Shown piece by piece: positions 12,404 through 23,660 of a stretch of 64,000 nucleotides of DNA. Location of the stretch: assembly GCF_030052815.1 (NCBI RefSeq), contig NC_079498.1, positions 80,524,992-80,588,991 of the forward strand. The letters run 5' to 3'. The position numbers and the translations under genes were made by a program. Under the pieces are notes generated by a model. That model was given only the letters and a program-made list of their open reading frames with translations, did not search any database and had not been told where the DNA came from. How positions within the stretch are numbered: position 1 is the first letter of the stretch; each line of letters starts with the position of its first letter. The DNA is from Hevea brasiliensis (Eukaryota; Streptophyta; Magnoliopsida; Malpighiales; Euphorbiaceae).

Positions 12404-13707
12404 TCACACACTTAAGGTTCTAGGCCAAAATGCACACTGCCCTATTGCATTTCCTTAATTTCTCATCAAAGGTCACTTTTAGCATTTACCAAACTCTACA
12501 TTCATGCCAATTTTGGTTTGTACCATAACATAAACATACTTTACAACATATTATTGATCATTTTGGCAGCTTATAATCACACTGAACATACACCATATAG
12601 TGCAGAATTTGTCAAACTCAATTACAACAATTTAATCACCTAATCATGCTCATTTACATGTCAAACCTCACACCATCATACATATATCCAAGCTTCCATA
12701 ACAACTACTACAATTCAACATTAATATTCCATAAACCAAACATGAAATAATATCCTTATGGTTCACCAAACCAAGCTACCGATTCATGCATTTACATTCC
12801 ATTAATTTCCAAGCTTCCAATTTCAAATACACATTCACATATACTAACTATACATCACCCAAATTAATTCCTACGCACATAAACATTTAATCAACCTTTT
12901 AATCTACCATTTACAAGCAAGAATAAACTGTGCTCAAGGAGTTTCCATGGCTGCCAAAAATACACATCTCCCTTTAAACATCAAACCCCAAAATTCTTTC
13001 CACAATTCAAGTACCCATAACATTCTTACTAACTTTAATGAAGCAATAACCCAAAAACACAAACTTACCACTTTGGAAACTCTTCAGAACCTCTCCAAAA
13101 CTTGGTCTTCTTGCTACCAATCTACTGCCCAAGGTGTATGGACAACTTTTAGTGAAGAAACCATAACCATTAGAAGCTTGGATCATGGATGCATGGAGGA
13201 CTTCAAGGTGTGGCCATGGAGTCCCCTGGAGGATGAATTCGGCTGGTTTGAGAGGAGGTTGAAGATGAACTCATTTCTGCCCATTTTAGCTCTTAAGTGT
13301 CCCACAATTCTAAGTTAGTGGAGCACTAACCATTATTTAAGATTTAATTATACAAAGTTTCACAATTCACTCATTTTACCTCATTTCTTTTACTATTCCT
13401 ATAATATACCACAATTTAATTTTCATGATATTTTCAAAGTGTAATATCATTTATTTTTAATGGACATTTAGGTCAAAAGACAACTTGGGGTGTCAAATAA
13501 CCACAATGCCCCTGTTCAGGTTGCATTCCCGATTTTTCGGTAACACCGGGTTTTGTCCGTTTTTCGATTTCTCACTTTTCTTTGTACTAATTAATTAATT
13601 TTTCTTTGATATTTCTAATGGAATTTATACTTCAATAGGTGTCTATTTAAGTCCTAAAAATATTTTCCAGGGTTCCCCGTGGTCCAAGGCTAATCAACGG
13701 TCCACGC

Positions 13708-13761
13708 CGCAACTTCCCGGTGCGGTCACCCATCGCTCGGGTTCTCAGCTCGCTTAACTTG
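13708..13761 (-). promoter_or_regulatory. 5S rRNA-like block in B LTR 1
   Basis: Sense AAGTTAAGCGAGC, then GCGATGGGTGACC and GGGAAGTTGCG. The order and strand match box A and box C of 5S rRNA genes. It starts about 175 bases from the LTR sense start. Confidence 0.65.
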
Positions 13762-13935
13762 GTTACATTTCTTTGCTATTATTTTTTCTTTGTTTTTCTT
13801 GTATTTTCTTTTCTTGTATTTCATTATTTTATGTCTCCTCACTCATATCGAAGTGTAGTTCTAGGCATCCTAACTGTCCGGACAATACTGGTTACTGGAA
13901 CAGTAGAACGCACTACCGAACATAGGGGTGTTACA

Positions 13936-13953
13936 ATTCTCCTCCCCTAAAAT
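13936..13953 (-). promoter_or_regulatory. B internal 1 polypurine tract
   Basis: The sense strand reads ATTTTAGGGGAGGAGAAT directly before the LTR sense start TGTAACACCCC. The same tract is at 20859-20876. Confidence 0.85.
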
Positions 13954-13981
13954 AAATTTCATCTCGAAATTTTACCGGGAA

Positions 13982-15033
13982 TTAGTCTCTGAACAGCTGT
14001 GGGTGCTATCTCCTCATATCCTCTTCACGTTCCCAAGTAGCTTCCTGGCCTGAATGATGGTTCCACAGCACTTTAACCAGGTGTATCTGTTTGTTCCTTA
14101 GCTGCTTCTCCTCATAAGCCAGAATTTCTATGGGTTCTTCCTCATAGGAGAGGTCTAGATTTACCTCAATCTCTTCAACTGATAGTACATGAGATGGGTC
14201 TGATCTGTACCTCCTTAACATGGACACATGGAAGACACTGTGTATCCTTGCTAACTCTGGAGGTAATGCTAACCGATATGCCAAAGGACCCACTCTTTCT
14301 AGAACCTCATATGGTCCGATGAAATGAGGACTCAGTTTCCCCTTTCTGCCAAATCTCATAATTCTCTTCCAAGGAGAAACTTTGGGGAATACCTTATCAC
14401 CCACTGCATACTCAATATCTCTTCTCTTCAGATCAACATAGGACTTCTGACGGTCTGATGCAGCCTTGAGTCTATCTCTGATCAATTTGATATTTTCCTA
14501 TGTCTGCTGAACAATTTCTGGCCCAATCATCTTTCTTTCACCAACTTCATCCCAACATAAGGGAGCTCTGCACTTTCTGCCATACAAAGCTTCATATGGA
14601 GGCATCCCAATGCTTGATTGGTAGCTGTTGTTATAAGCAAACTCAATCAAAGGCAAGTGTGTATCCCAACTACCTTCAAACTCAATCACACAAGCCCGTA
14701 GCATATCTTCCAATATCTGAATTACCCTTTCAGACTGGCCATCTGTCTGTGGGTGGAATACTGTGCCGAAGTTCAATCTAGTTCTTAGGGCTCTCTGAAG
14801 ACTACCCCAGAATCTAGAAGTGAACCTAGGATCTTTGTCAGATACAATCGATATTGGCACTCCATGCAATTTTACAATTTCATATATGTACAATCTGGCC
14901 AATCTTTCCAGGCTATAGTCCATCCGGACTGGCAAAAAGTGAGCAGACTTGGTTAGTCTGATAACTATGACCTATACTGCATCTTGACTATTCTGTATCT
15001 TCGGAAGTCTCATCACAAAATCCATAGTTATCA
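13982..15033 (-). pseudogene. B internal 1 gypsy integrase with chromodomain-like tail (broken)
   Basis: Sense order: MDFVMRLPK near 15020, RLTKSAHF near 14950, [12 protein letters not shown] (second Asp) near 14840, [10 protein letters not shown] (Glu) near 14740, [14 protein letters not shown] near 14570. A VGDKVF segment and a tail with LVKVLWN and EATWEREEDM, typical of plant chromovirus chromodomains, follow. It ends at 13982 after HPQLFRD. The first catalytic Asp is replaced: codon 14960-14962 gives VIVIRL rather than VIVDRL. Stops are TAG at 14972-14974, a stop near 14495 and TAG at 14006-14008, where internal 2 keeps CAG. It is non-functional. The chromodomain would normally guide integration towards marked chromatin. 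Confidence 0.9.
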
Positions 15034-15040
15034 GTTCCCT

Positions 15041-15303
15041 TACAGTGTTTCATAGGGTGCCGTTTGTATGCTAGCTCGATGCTTATTATTGTATACAAAT
15101 TCTGTTAGTGGAAGGTATCTGTCCCATCTTCCCTCGAATTCAAGGACACAAGTTCTCAGTATATTCTCGAGGGCTTATTACATTTTACAGGTTATTATTA
15201 TCATTTCATTTCATTATTTATAGAAACTCAATGAGTTTCAAAATTTACCTGAATCACTTGTTTTGACTGTCCATCCGTCTGAGGATGATAAGTTGTAATG
15301 ATA
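15041..15303 (-). pseudogene. B internal 1 second, foreign integrase fragment
   Basis: Sense strand from 15303: [14 protein letters not shown], a 75-bp interruption (15174-15248), then LENILRTCVLEFEG and APYETL ending near 15041. This is the same part of integrase as in the neighbouring gene but clearly a different sequence, so it comes from another gypsy family or an old duplication. It joins directly to the start of the main integrase fragment near 15033. The interruption brings an in-frame stop. The same arrangement is at 21967-22227. Confidence 0.75.
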
Positions 15304-16374
15304 TCTCTAAGCTTATAGAAATTACTGTGGTACAGTTAGTTCACATTAATGTAACTGAGTCACTAACTCTAGCTACCTTACAAGTGTAGTCGTTTGATAG
15401 GCTAGTTCTAAAGTTTTAAATTTTTTACTAGAATTTTCACATTTATTTCCCGTAATAGTACTCTATTCGTGCGCAACTGTATCAAATTATAGATTACTTA
15501 CAAATATTCTTATTTATTGTACCACGAGGAAGCACGTAGCTCTACACAATAATCCCGTGTCAGTACTGTAATCTGCAGCTTACAATACAAATATCGACAA
15601 CATTACATAGTCACTATGTTATAACCTCATGGACTAAGTTTTCTAACATCTTATCTGTACACTTATTTCCTTCTCTGTCTTTGGTGGCAATTAAGGGTAC
15701 CTATCAAAGCACCTGCAGGCGTTACGTATCGCCGTCCTTGCAAGCCCTTGGGTGGTACCTATCAAAGCACTATGCAGGCGTTACGTATCGCCATCCCTGC
15801 ATGCCCCCTGATACCGATATTCATTGTCTTTTAAAATCATATCCACCATATGTGGTCAATCCATGACTTTCCATGTAGGCAGTACTGCTATCTGTAATTC
15901 CTAATTGGTATACTAATCGATCCATACAATATACATAAGCCTAGGTTTACTTTGAGCAATTAAGCATTATCAATTGTCTAATAAAATCTTCATATCCATG
16001 TATTGTAGAAAAGGTGGGTCCCACACCACTATTTCATGTGATTTAGCATGTAGTGATAACGAAATTTCTATGTCAATGTACAGTGGAAAAGTGGGTCCCA
16101 CATTCTTATTTCAAGTAATTTAATATATAGTGACTTAGTAGGGATAAGCCAATAATGTTTTTCAAGAACCTTTCTTTAGGTTCAATTTCGAGATTTTCAC
16201 TTTGCATATCACTTTAGACAGTTTGTGGCCACTGTTTGGCCCCATTTCCTAAAAGGAAATTGTTCTTTTATGTCTTGCTTTTATTTCCCAAATGACTATT
16301 TGAGCTTTGACTCATAGGTTTCTCCCTCTTCTCTATTTCATGTTGCCCTTGTGGGGTTGGATTTGTACTTGAGC
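15304..16374 (-). other. B internal 1 degenerate region with no recognisable gene
   Basis: No open frame or domain that I can name. It contains a 58-bp imperfect tandem duplication at 15696-15811. Its middle part (about 15360-15640) resembles 35485-35790 in element A2, so it is old shared internal sequence. It may be the scar of the deleted protease-RT-RNase H segment. Confidence 0.6.
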
Positions 16375-16554
16375 TTAGGCTGACAGATTATCAGCCATTT
16401 GTTGAAAAAAAGTGACCATTTGCTGGGTCATTTGTGTAGTAATTTGTACAGGTGGGGCTAATAAAGTCGGACTTCTGACTCTCTGAGGGGCTGAGGCCTC
16501 ACCTTGTACTTTCACCGTAACAGACTGTTCTATTGTCTTATTCTTCTCTTCCAT
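16375..16554 (-). pseudogene. B internal 1 gag N-terminal remnant, 59 codons
   Basis: Starts with MEEKNKTIEQ (ATG complement at 16552-16554) and includes FFQQMADNLSA before a TAA at 16375-16377. It resembles the gag start of element D (MEEGDRSVDQ, FQQMAGNM). Only the disordered N-terminal part of gag survives. The capsid domain and zinc knuckle are absent. It is identical in length to 23294-23473 in internal 2. Confidence 0.75.
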
Positions 16555-16722
16555 ATCTTTTCACAGGATTTTCTATTTCTTATACAACCAACACAAGGAG
16601 ATTCCTCTCCATTAGTTCATATTTATGATGTAAATGTACTATATGTATCAAACATTTGAGCAGTTATAGTTACCGACAAAAAGATTTCAAATTCACAGTT
16701 CGAAATTGACTTTAAAACCATT

Positions 16723-16734
16723 GCTCTGATACCA
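16723..16734 (-). promoter_or_regulatory. B internal 1 primer binding site (initiator Met-tRNA)
   Basis: The sense strand is TGGTATCAGAGC, complementary to the 3' end of plant initiator Met-tRNA, seven bases from the LTR end at 16742. The same site is at 23642-23653. Confidence 0.88.
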
Positions 16735-16741
16735 CAAAACA

Positions 16742-19700
16742 TGTCAGACCCTACTCCCCTGTAAGATGTAACATGATCCCGTAGTATACCTAATGAATTA
16801 CCGTACTTTGCCCACCGATAATCCATTAATTATACTACAAGGGATTTTAAAATAATTTTCATGAAATTTAAATCATCGATTAAAATATGGTGTTATAAAT
16901 TTTTTTTTAAAATTTCGGCAAAGTGCCGGTTGTATTTTGAGAAAACAGTTCTTCAAAACCTGCAAAGAACACACTCCCAATATGTTTTCTCAAATACAAC
17001 TTCAATAACTTCATTTGCACTCATAATTCAAATCTCAATAATCAAATCAATCTCCTCATAAAAGAAACATTTCATTGATTACAAGACTCAAAATTAATAT
17101 TACAAAACTATTCAGATGAATGAAATCCCAAATTTACATTTACAAAAGTTTACATTTAATTACATACCAAAATATTTTACAAGAGTTTTTATACAACTGC
17201 TCAAATAATTTATATACATATTATTACATGCATACATCAAAACCTATGTACATGGGTATACCTATGATATACCTGGAGCTAATCTGAATGTGTCTTCAAA
17301 GAAACTTACTCACTGCTCTATGCTCTTCTTACCTGCGACAGCATACAAAGCTATCGCTGATTGGAGAACTCAGTGGTGCACAACTATAATTTAAAGCATA
17401 GTACAATATACATTGATAAAATTTACAGCAAATAATTTGGAAATCTAAATACTCATCAAATTCCAAAACTCAAAATATTCATTGCCAATAATGTGAATCA
17501 TTTGTATAAAATGACTTTGATCATGAAATTCAATTTATCTAATCAATCATTTGTATAAAATGACTTTGATCATGAAATTCAACTTATCAAATCATAACTA
17601 ATCATTTAGGTAATTCCAACAAAATCAATTATACATAAATCATAATTGAAATCACAATTCTTTACCATTCAAAAGCCATTATGTATCTCAAAAATCATTA
17701 TGTATCTCAAAAATTATTATGTATCTCAAAGATCATTATGTATCTCAAAAATCATTATGTATCTCAAAAACCATGCTGTATCTCAAAAATCATTCTTTAT
17801 CTCACTAACTATGCAAGACTAATCCGAAGGGCCATATTCGATGTGATTCTAACTCCCTATGGTCGGGGAGGTCGAATCAGATTCTAACTCCCTATGGTCG
17901 GGGAGGTCGAATCATCGTGCACAGTACACATCACAATAATGAATCTTCTGCAAGGGCCATAACGATAAAAATAAACTTAGATCTAACCTCAAATCAGAGG
18001 AAATCTAAGCCTGTGCACGTACCATGGTAATCAAAACACAACTAACTCCTTTGTCTTCTCAACAAATGAGACAAACGAGTAATAACCTAGTCAAGCATCT
18101 ATAGTGAGATATAAAACAATATCACAATCCTTTTAGTGAGTATAAATCACAATATAATTCGATTCAAAGTCAATTCCAATATCCAATAATTTTTATGCTC
18201 ATCACAATTTAAATCATAAATTTGTATTTTTCCATGAAAATTGCCATCACAATTCAAAACATGTTCTATCACAATTTTCCAAAACATAATTCATTCAATC
18301 CATAACAATGCTTAATACTTATGGAAATACCATTTCACAAAGCTAAATCCATACATACTATAACAATTTCAATAATCATTGAATTAAATCCAATGCTTGT
18401 TAAACATAATACATAAGAAAAATATGTCATTTAATCATATGAAATATTCATAACAAAATCAGTTAAAAACTAGTTGTGCACAAACCTCTGATAACCGTCT
18501 CTTGGCTCTGACTCAGTGTTTCCTTCCCCTTCCCTGAGTCTTTGCTAACTGAGAAACACAATTTTGAAGTGTTTCAGTACTCATTTAAACTGTCTCTAAT
18601 GATAATGCTTGATAATTAACTTATTGAATTCTATTATTTCCTTGGTCAACCTAATATGTTAACCCTCGATGCAGTCTAGGTAAATTAGGTTTTAATGTTA
18701 CTAATATATCACATTCAATAGTCTTTTAGGGTTAGTACATGTTACCAAATTCATTTCCATGTATTTTGCGTTTTATTGCAATTTGCTGGATACCGGGATA
18801 CTAGTTTGACCTAGCCGGACGACCTAGTTCCCTCGGTTTTCAGGTTTCGGTCAAAACTACAAACTTGTAGATCTATGTCTTATTGCACGCGGGGCAAAAT
18901 TTCAGGTCATTCTGAGTTATGTAGACCAAGTTATGGTCATTTTACTATTGCTGGTCAAAATGCATCAAAATTGGTCACTTTAGGTCATTTTAGGTCATTT
19001 TAGGTTCGGCCAGTTTTTGGATCCTAATTTGTGCAAGCTGTTTGACTTGCTTATGGTCATTTCTGGGCTTTTGTGTCTTCATAAGACTTGTAGATATAGG
19101 TCTTAACTATTCATGGTCAAAATTTCAGGTCAATTGGACCTGTTTTGAGTGAATTATGGCTAAAACACTAACTACTGCCCAAATGGTCAATTTCCAGGCC
19201 TTCATTGCACTAATCCGGATTTGGTCACTTTTCAAGTTACCTTACAAGCAGAATTTTGGTTAGCTTACTTCATGAAAGTTGGCACATTTTGTGCCTAGTT
19301 TCACCTCCAATTGGTCTCATACCAATTGGAGTCACACACTTAAGGTTCTAGGCCAAAATGCACACTGCCCTATTGCATTTCCTTCATTTCTCATCAAAGG
19401 TCACTTTTAGCATTTACCAAACTCTACATTCATGCCAATTTTGGTTTGTACCATAACCTAAACATACTTTACAACATATTATTGATCATTTTGGCAGCTT
19501 ATAATCACACTCAACATACACCATATAGTGCAGAATTTGTCAAACTCAATTACAACAATTTAATCACCTAATCATGCTCATTTACATGTCCAACCTCACA
19601 CCATCATACATATACCCAAGCTTCCATAACAACTACTACAATTCAACATTAATATTCCATAAACCAAACATGAAATAACATCCTTATGGTTCACCAAACC

Positions 19701-20858
19701 AAGCTGCCGATTCATGCATTTACATTCCATTAATTTCCAAGCTTCCAATTTCAAATACACATTCACATATACTAAGTATACATCACCCAAATTAATTCCT
19801 ACACACATAAACATTTAATCAACCTTTTAATCTACCATTTACAAGCAAGAATAAACTGTCCTCAAGGAGTTTCCATGGCTGCCAAAAATACACATCTCCC
19901 ATTAAACATCAAACCCCAAAATTCTTTCCATAATTCAAGTACCCATTCTTACTAACTTTAATGAAGCAATAACCCAAAAACACAAACTTACCACTTTGGA
20001 AACTCTTCAAAACCTCTCCAAAACTTGGTCTTCTTGCTACCAATCTACTGCCCAAGGTGTATGGACAACTTTTAGTGAAGAAACCATAACCATTAGAAGC
20101 TTGGATCATGGATGCATGGAGGAGTTCAAGGTGTGGCCATGGAGTCCCATGGAGGATGAATTCGGCTGGTTTGAGAGGAGGTTGAAGATGAACTCATTTC
20201 TGTCCATTTTAGCTCTTAAGTGTCCCACAATTCTAAGTTAGTGGAGCACTAACCATTATTTAAGATTTAATAATACAAAGTTTCACAATTCACTCATTTT
20301 ACCTCATTTCTTTTACTATTCCTATAATATACCACAATTTAATTTTCATGATATTTTCAAAGTGTAATATCATTTATTTTTAATGGACATTTAGGTCAAA
20401 AGACAACTCGGGGTGTCAAATGACCACAATGCCCCTGTTCGGGTTGCATTCCCGATTTTTTGGTAACACCGGGTTTTGTCCGTTTTCTGATTTCTCACTT
20501 TTCTTTGTACTAATTAATTAATTTTTCTTTTATATTTCTAATGGCATTTATACTTCAATAGGTGTCTATTTAAGTCCTAAAAATATTTTCCAGGGTTCCC
20601 CGTGGTCCAAGGCTAATCAACGTTCCACGCCGCAACTTCCCGGTGCGGTCACCCATTGCTCGGGTTCTCGGCTCGCTTAACTTGGTTACATTTCTTTGCT
20701 ATTATTTTTTCTTTGTTTTTCTTGTATTTTCTTTTCTTGTGTTTCATTACTTTATGTCTCCTCACTCATATCGAAGTGTAGTTCTAGGCATCCTAACTGT
20801 CCGGACAACACTGGTTACTAGAACAGTAGAACGCACTACCGAACATAGGGGTGTTACA
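16742..20858 (-). repeat. B LTR copy 2 (middle), 4117 bp
   Basis: Begins TGTCAGACCC and ends GGTGTTACA. It serves as the right LTR of internal 1 and the left LTR of internal 2. It carries the 19-bp and 35-bp repeats, the CTCCAATTGGT hairpin at 19305-19331 and an uninterrupted GGCACA-TTT-TGTGCC at about 19281-19295, the site where C inserted in copy 1. Confidence 0.95.
20634..20683 (-). promoter_or_regulatory. 5S rRNA-like block in B LTR 2
   Basis: Same sense block as in B LTR 1, with GCAATGGGTGACC in the box C-like part (one substitution). It starts about 176 bases from the LTR sense start. Confidence 0.62.
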
Positions 20859-20904
20859 ATTCTCCTCCCCTAAAATAAATTGCATCTCGAAATTTTACCT
20901 AGCA

Positions 20905-21957
20905 TTAGTCTCTGAACAGCTGTGGGTGCTGTCTCCTCATATCCTCTTCACGTTCCCAAGTAGCTTCCTAGCCTGAATGATGGTTCCACAGCACTTTAAC
21001 CAGGTGTATCTGTTTGTTCCTCAGCTGCTTCACCTCATAAGCCAGAATTTCTATGGGTTCTTCCTCATAGGAGAGGTCTAGATTTACCTCAATCTCTTCA
21101 ACTGATAGTACATGAGATGGGTCTGATCGGTACCTCCTTAACATGGACACATGGAAGACACTGTGTATCCTTGCTAACTCTGGAGGTAATGCTAACCGAT
21201 ATGCCAAAGGACCCACTCTTTCCAGAACCTCATATGGTCCGATGAAATGAGGACTCAGTTTCCCCTTTCTGCCAAATCTCATAATCCTCTTCCAAGGAGA
21301 AACTTTGGGGAATAATTTATCACCCACTGCATACTCAATATCTCTTCTCTTCATATCAACATAGGACTTCTGACGGTCTGATGCAGCCTTGAGTCTATCT
21401 CTGATCAATTTGATCTTTTCCTATGTCTGCTGAACAATTTCTGGCCCAATCATCTTTCTTTCACCAACTTCATCCCAACATAAGGGAGCTCTGCACTTTC
21501 TGCCATACAAAGCTTCATATGGAGGCATCCCATTGCTTGATTGGTAGCTGCTGTTATAAGCAAACTCAATCAAAGGCAAGTGTGTATCCCAACTACCTTC
21601 AAACTCAATCACACAAGCCCGTAGCATATCTTCCAATATCCGACTACCCTTTCAGATCGCCATCCGTCTGCGTGGGTGGAATGTTTGTCTTTGAAGTTCA
21701 ATCTAGTTCTTAGGGCTCTCTGAAGACTACCCCAGAATCTAGAAGTGAACCTAGGATCTTTGTCAGATACAATCGATATTGGCACTCCATGCAATTTTAC
21801 AATTTCATATATGTACAATTTGGCCAATCTTTCCAGGCTATAGTCCATCCGGATTGGCAAAAAGTGAGCAGACTTGGTTAGTCTGATAACTATGACCTAT
21901 ACTGCATCTTGACTATTCTGTATCTTCGGAAGTCTCATCACAAAATCCATAGTTATC
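20905..21957 (-). pseudogene. B internal 2 gypsy integrase with chromodomain-like tail (broken)
   Basis: A near copy of 13982-15033, with the same loss of the first catalytic Asp and the same upstream TAG. It differs in its own breaks. TAG at 20968-20970 replaces the CAG kept in internal 1, while CAG is kept where internal 1 has TAG at 14006. A tight cluster of changes and indels at about 21638-21700 disrupts the [10 protein letters not shown] region. The tail ends HPQLFRD at 20905. Confidence 0.9.
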
Positions 21958-21966
21958 TGTTCCCTT

Positions 21967-22227
21967 ACAGTGTTTCATAGGGTGCCGTTTGTTTGCTAGT
22001 TCGATGCTTATTATTGTATACAAATTCTGTTAGTGGAAGGTATCTATCCCATCTTCCCTCGGATTCAAGGACACAAGTTCTCAGTATATTCTCGAGGGCT
22101 TATTACATTTTATAGGTTATTATTATCATTTCATTTCATTATTTATAGAAACTCAATGAGTTTCAAAATTTACCTGAATCATTTGTTTCGACTGTCCATC
22201 CGTCTGAGGATGATAAGTTGTAATGAT
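21967..22227 (-). pseudogene. B internal 2 second integrase fragment
   Basis: Homologue of 15041-15303, with the same 75-bp interruption. Its presence in both internal regions shows that the rearrangement came before the duplication of the internal region. Confidence 0.73.
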
Positions 22228-23293
22228 ATCTCTAAGCTTATAGCAATTACTGTAGTACAGTTAGTTCACATTAATGTAACTGAGTCACTAACTCTAGCTA
22301 CCTTACAAGTGTAGTCGTTTGATAGGCTAGTTCTAAAGTTTTAAATTTTTTACTAGAATTTTCACATTTATTTCCCGTAATAGTAGTCTATTCGGGCGCA
22401 ACTGTATCAATTTATAGATTACTTACAAATATTCTTATTTATTGTACCACGAGGAAGCACGTAGCTCTACACAATAATCCCGTGTCGGTACTGTAATCTG
22501 CAGCTTACAATACAAATATCGAGAACATTACATAGTCACTACGTTATAACCTCATGGACTAAGTTTTCTAACATCTTATCTGCACACTTATTTCCTTCTC
22601 TGTCTTTGGTGGCAATTAAGGGTACCTATCAAAGCACTGCAGCGCATGATCGCCCCCTGCAAGCCCTTGGGTGGTACCTATCAGAGCACTATGCAGGCAT
22701 TACGTATCGCCATCCTTGCAAGCCCCCTGATACCGATATTCATTGTCTTTTAAAATCATATCCACCATATGTGGTCAATCCATTACTTTCCATGTAGGCA
22801 GTACTGCTATCTGTAATTCCTAATTGGTATACTAATCGATCCATACAATATACATAATCCTAGGTTTACTTTGAGCAATTAAGCATTATCAATTGTCTAA
22901 CAAAATCTTCATATCCATGTATTGTAGAAAAGGTGGGTCCCACATCACTATTTCATGTGATTTAGCATGTAGTGATAACGAAATTTCTATGTCAATGTAC
23001 AGTGGAAAAGTGAGTCCCACATACTTATTTCAAGTAATTTAGTATATAGTGACTTAGTAGGGATAAGCCAATAATGTTTTTCAAGAACCTTTCTTTAGGT
23101 TCAATTTCGAGATTTTCACTTTGCATATCACTTTAGACAGTTTGTGGCCACTGTTTGGCCCCATTTCCTAAAAGGAAATTGTTCTTTTATGTCTTGCTTT
23201 TATTTCCCAAATGACTATTTGAGCTTTGACTCATAAGTTTCTCCCTCTTCTCTATTTCACGTTGCCCTTGTGGGGTTGGATTTGTACTTGGGC
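22228..23293 (-). other. B internal 2 degenerate region with no recognisable gene
   Basis: Counterpart of 15304-16374. It is almost collinear, except for a shortened and scrambled first unit of the 58-bp duplication near 22635-22660. No domain recognised. Confidence 0.6.
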
Positions 23294-23473
23294 TTAGGCT
23301 GACAGATTATCAGCCATTTATTGAAAAAAAGTGACCATTTGCTGGGTCATTAGTATTGTAATTTGTACAGGTGGGGCTAATAAAGTCGGACTTCTGACTC
23401 TCTGAGGGGCTGAGGCCTCACCTTGTACTTTCGCCGTAACAGACTGTTCTATTGTCTTATTCTTCTCTTCCAT
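23294..23473 (-). pseudogene. B internal 2 gag N-terminal remnant, 59 codons
   Basis: Same start (MEEKNKTIEQ) and same stop as the remnant at 16375-16554. Confidence 0.73.
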
Positions 23474-23641
23474 ATTTTTTCACAGGATTTTCTATTTCTT
23501 ATACAACCAACACAAGGAGATTCCTCTCCATTAGTTCATATTTATGATGTAAATGTACTATATGTATCAAACATTTGAGCAGTTATAGTTACCGATAAAA
23601 AGATTTCAAATTCACAGTTCGAAATTTACTTTAAAACTATT

Positions 23642-23653
23642 GCTCTGATACCA
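23642..23653 (-). promoter_or_regulatory. B internal 2 primer binding site (initiator Met-tRNA)
   Basis: Sense TGGTATCAGAGC, next to the LTR end at 23661. Confidence 0.88.
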
Positions 23654-23660
23654 CAAAACA

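Larger units (their letters stand above)
6563..13935 (-). repeat. B LTR copy 1 (left), contains solo LTR C
   Basis: Begins TGCCACACCC on the plus strand and ends GGTGTTACA. Without C and one TSD copy it is 4112 bp, against 4117 and 4104 bp for the other two. The plus-strand open frame at 12947-13318 is antisense, is broken in copy 2 and is not treated as a gene. Confidence 0.93.

Noticed and set aside
12947..13318. 123-codon open frame on the plus strand of B LTR 1, with shorter versions in LTRs 2 and 3
   Set aside because: It is antisense to the element and lies inside the LTR. It is conserved only because the LTRs are copies, and it is broken by an indel in LTR 2. No domain.
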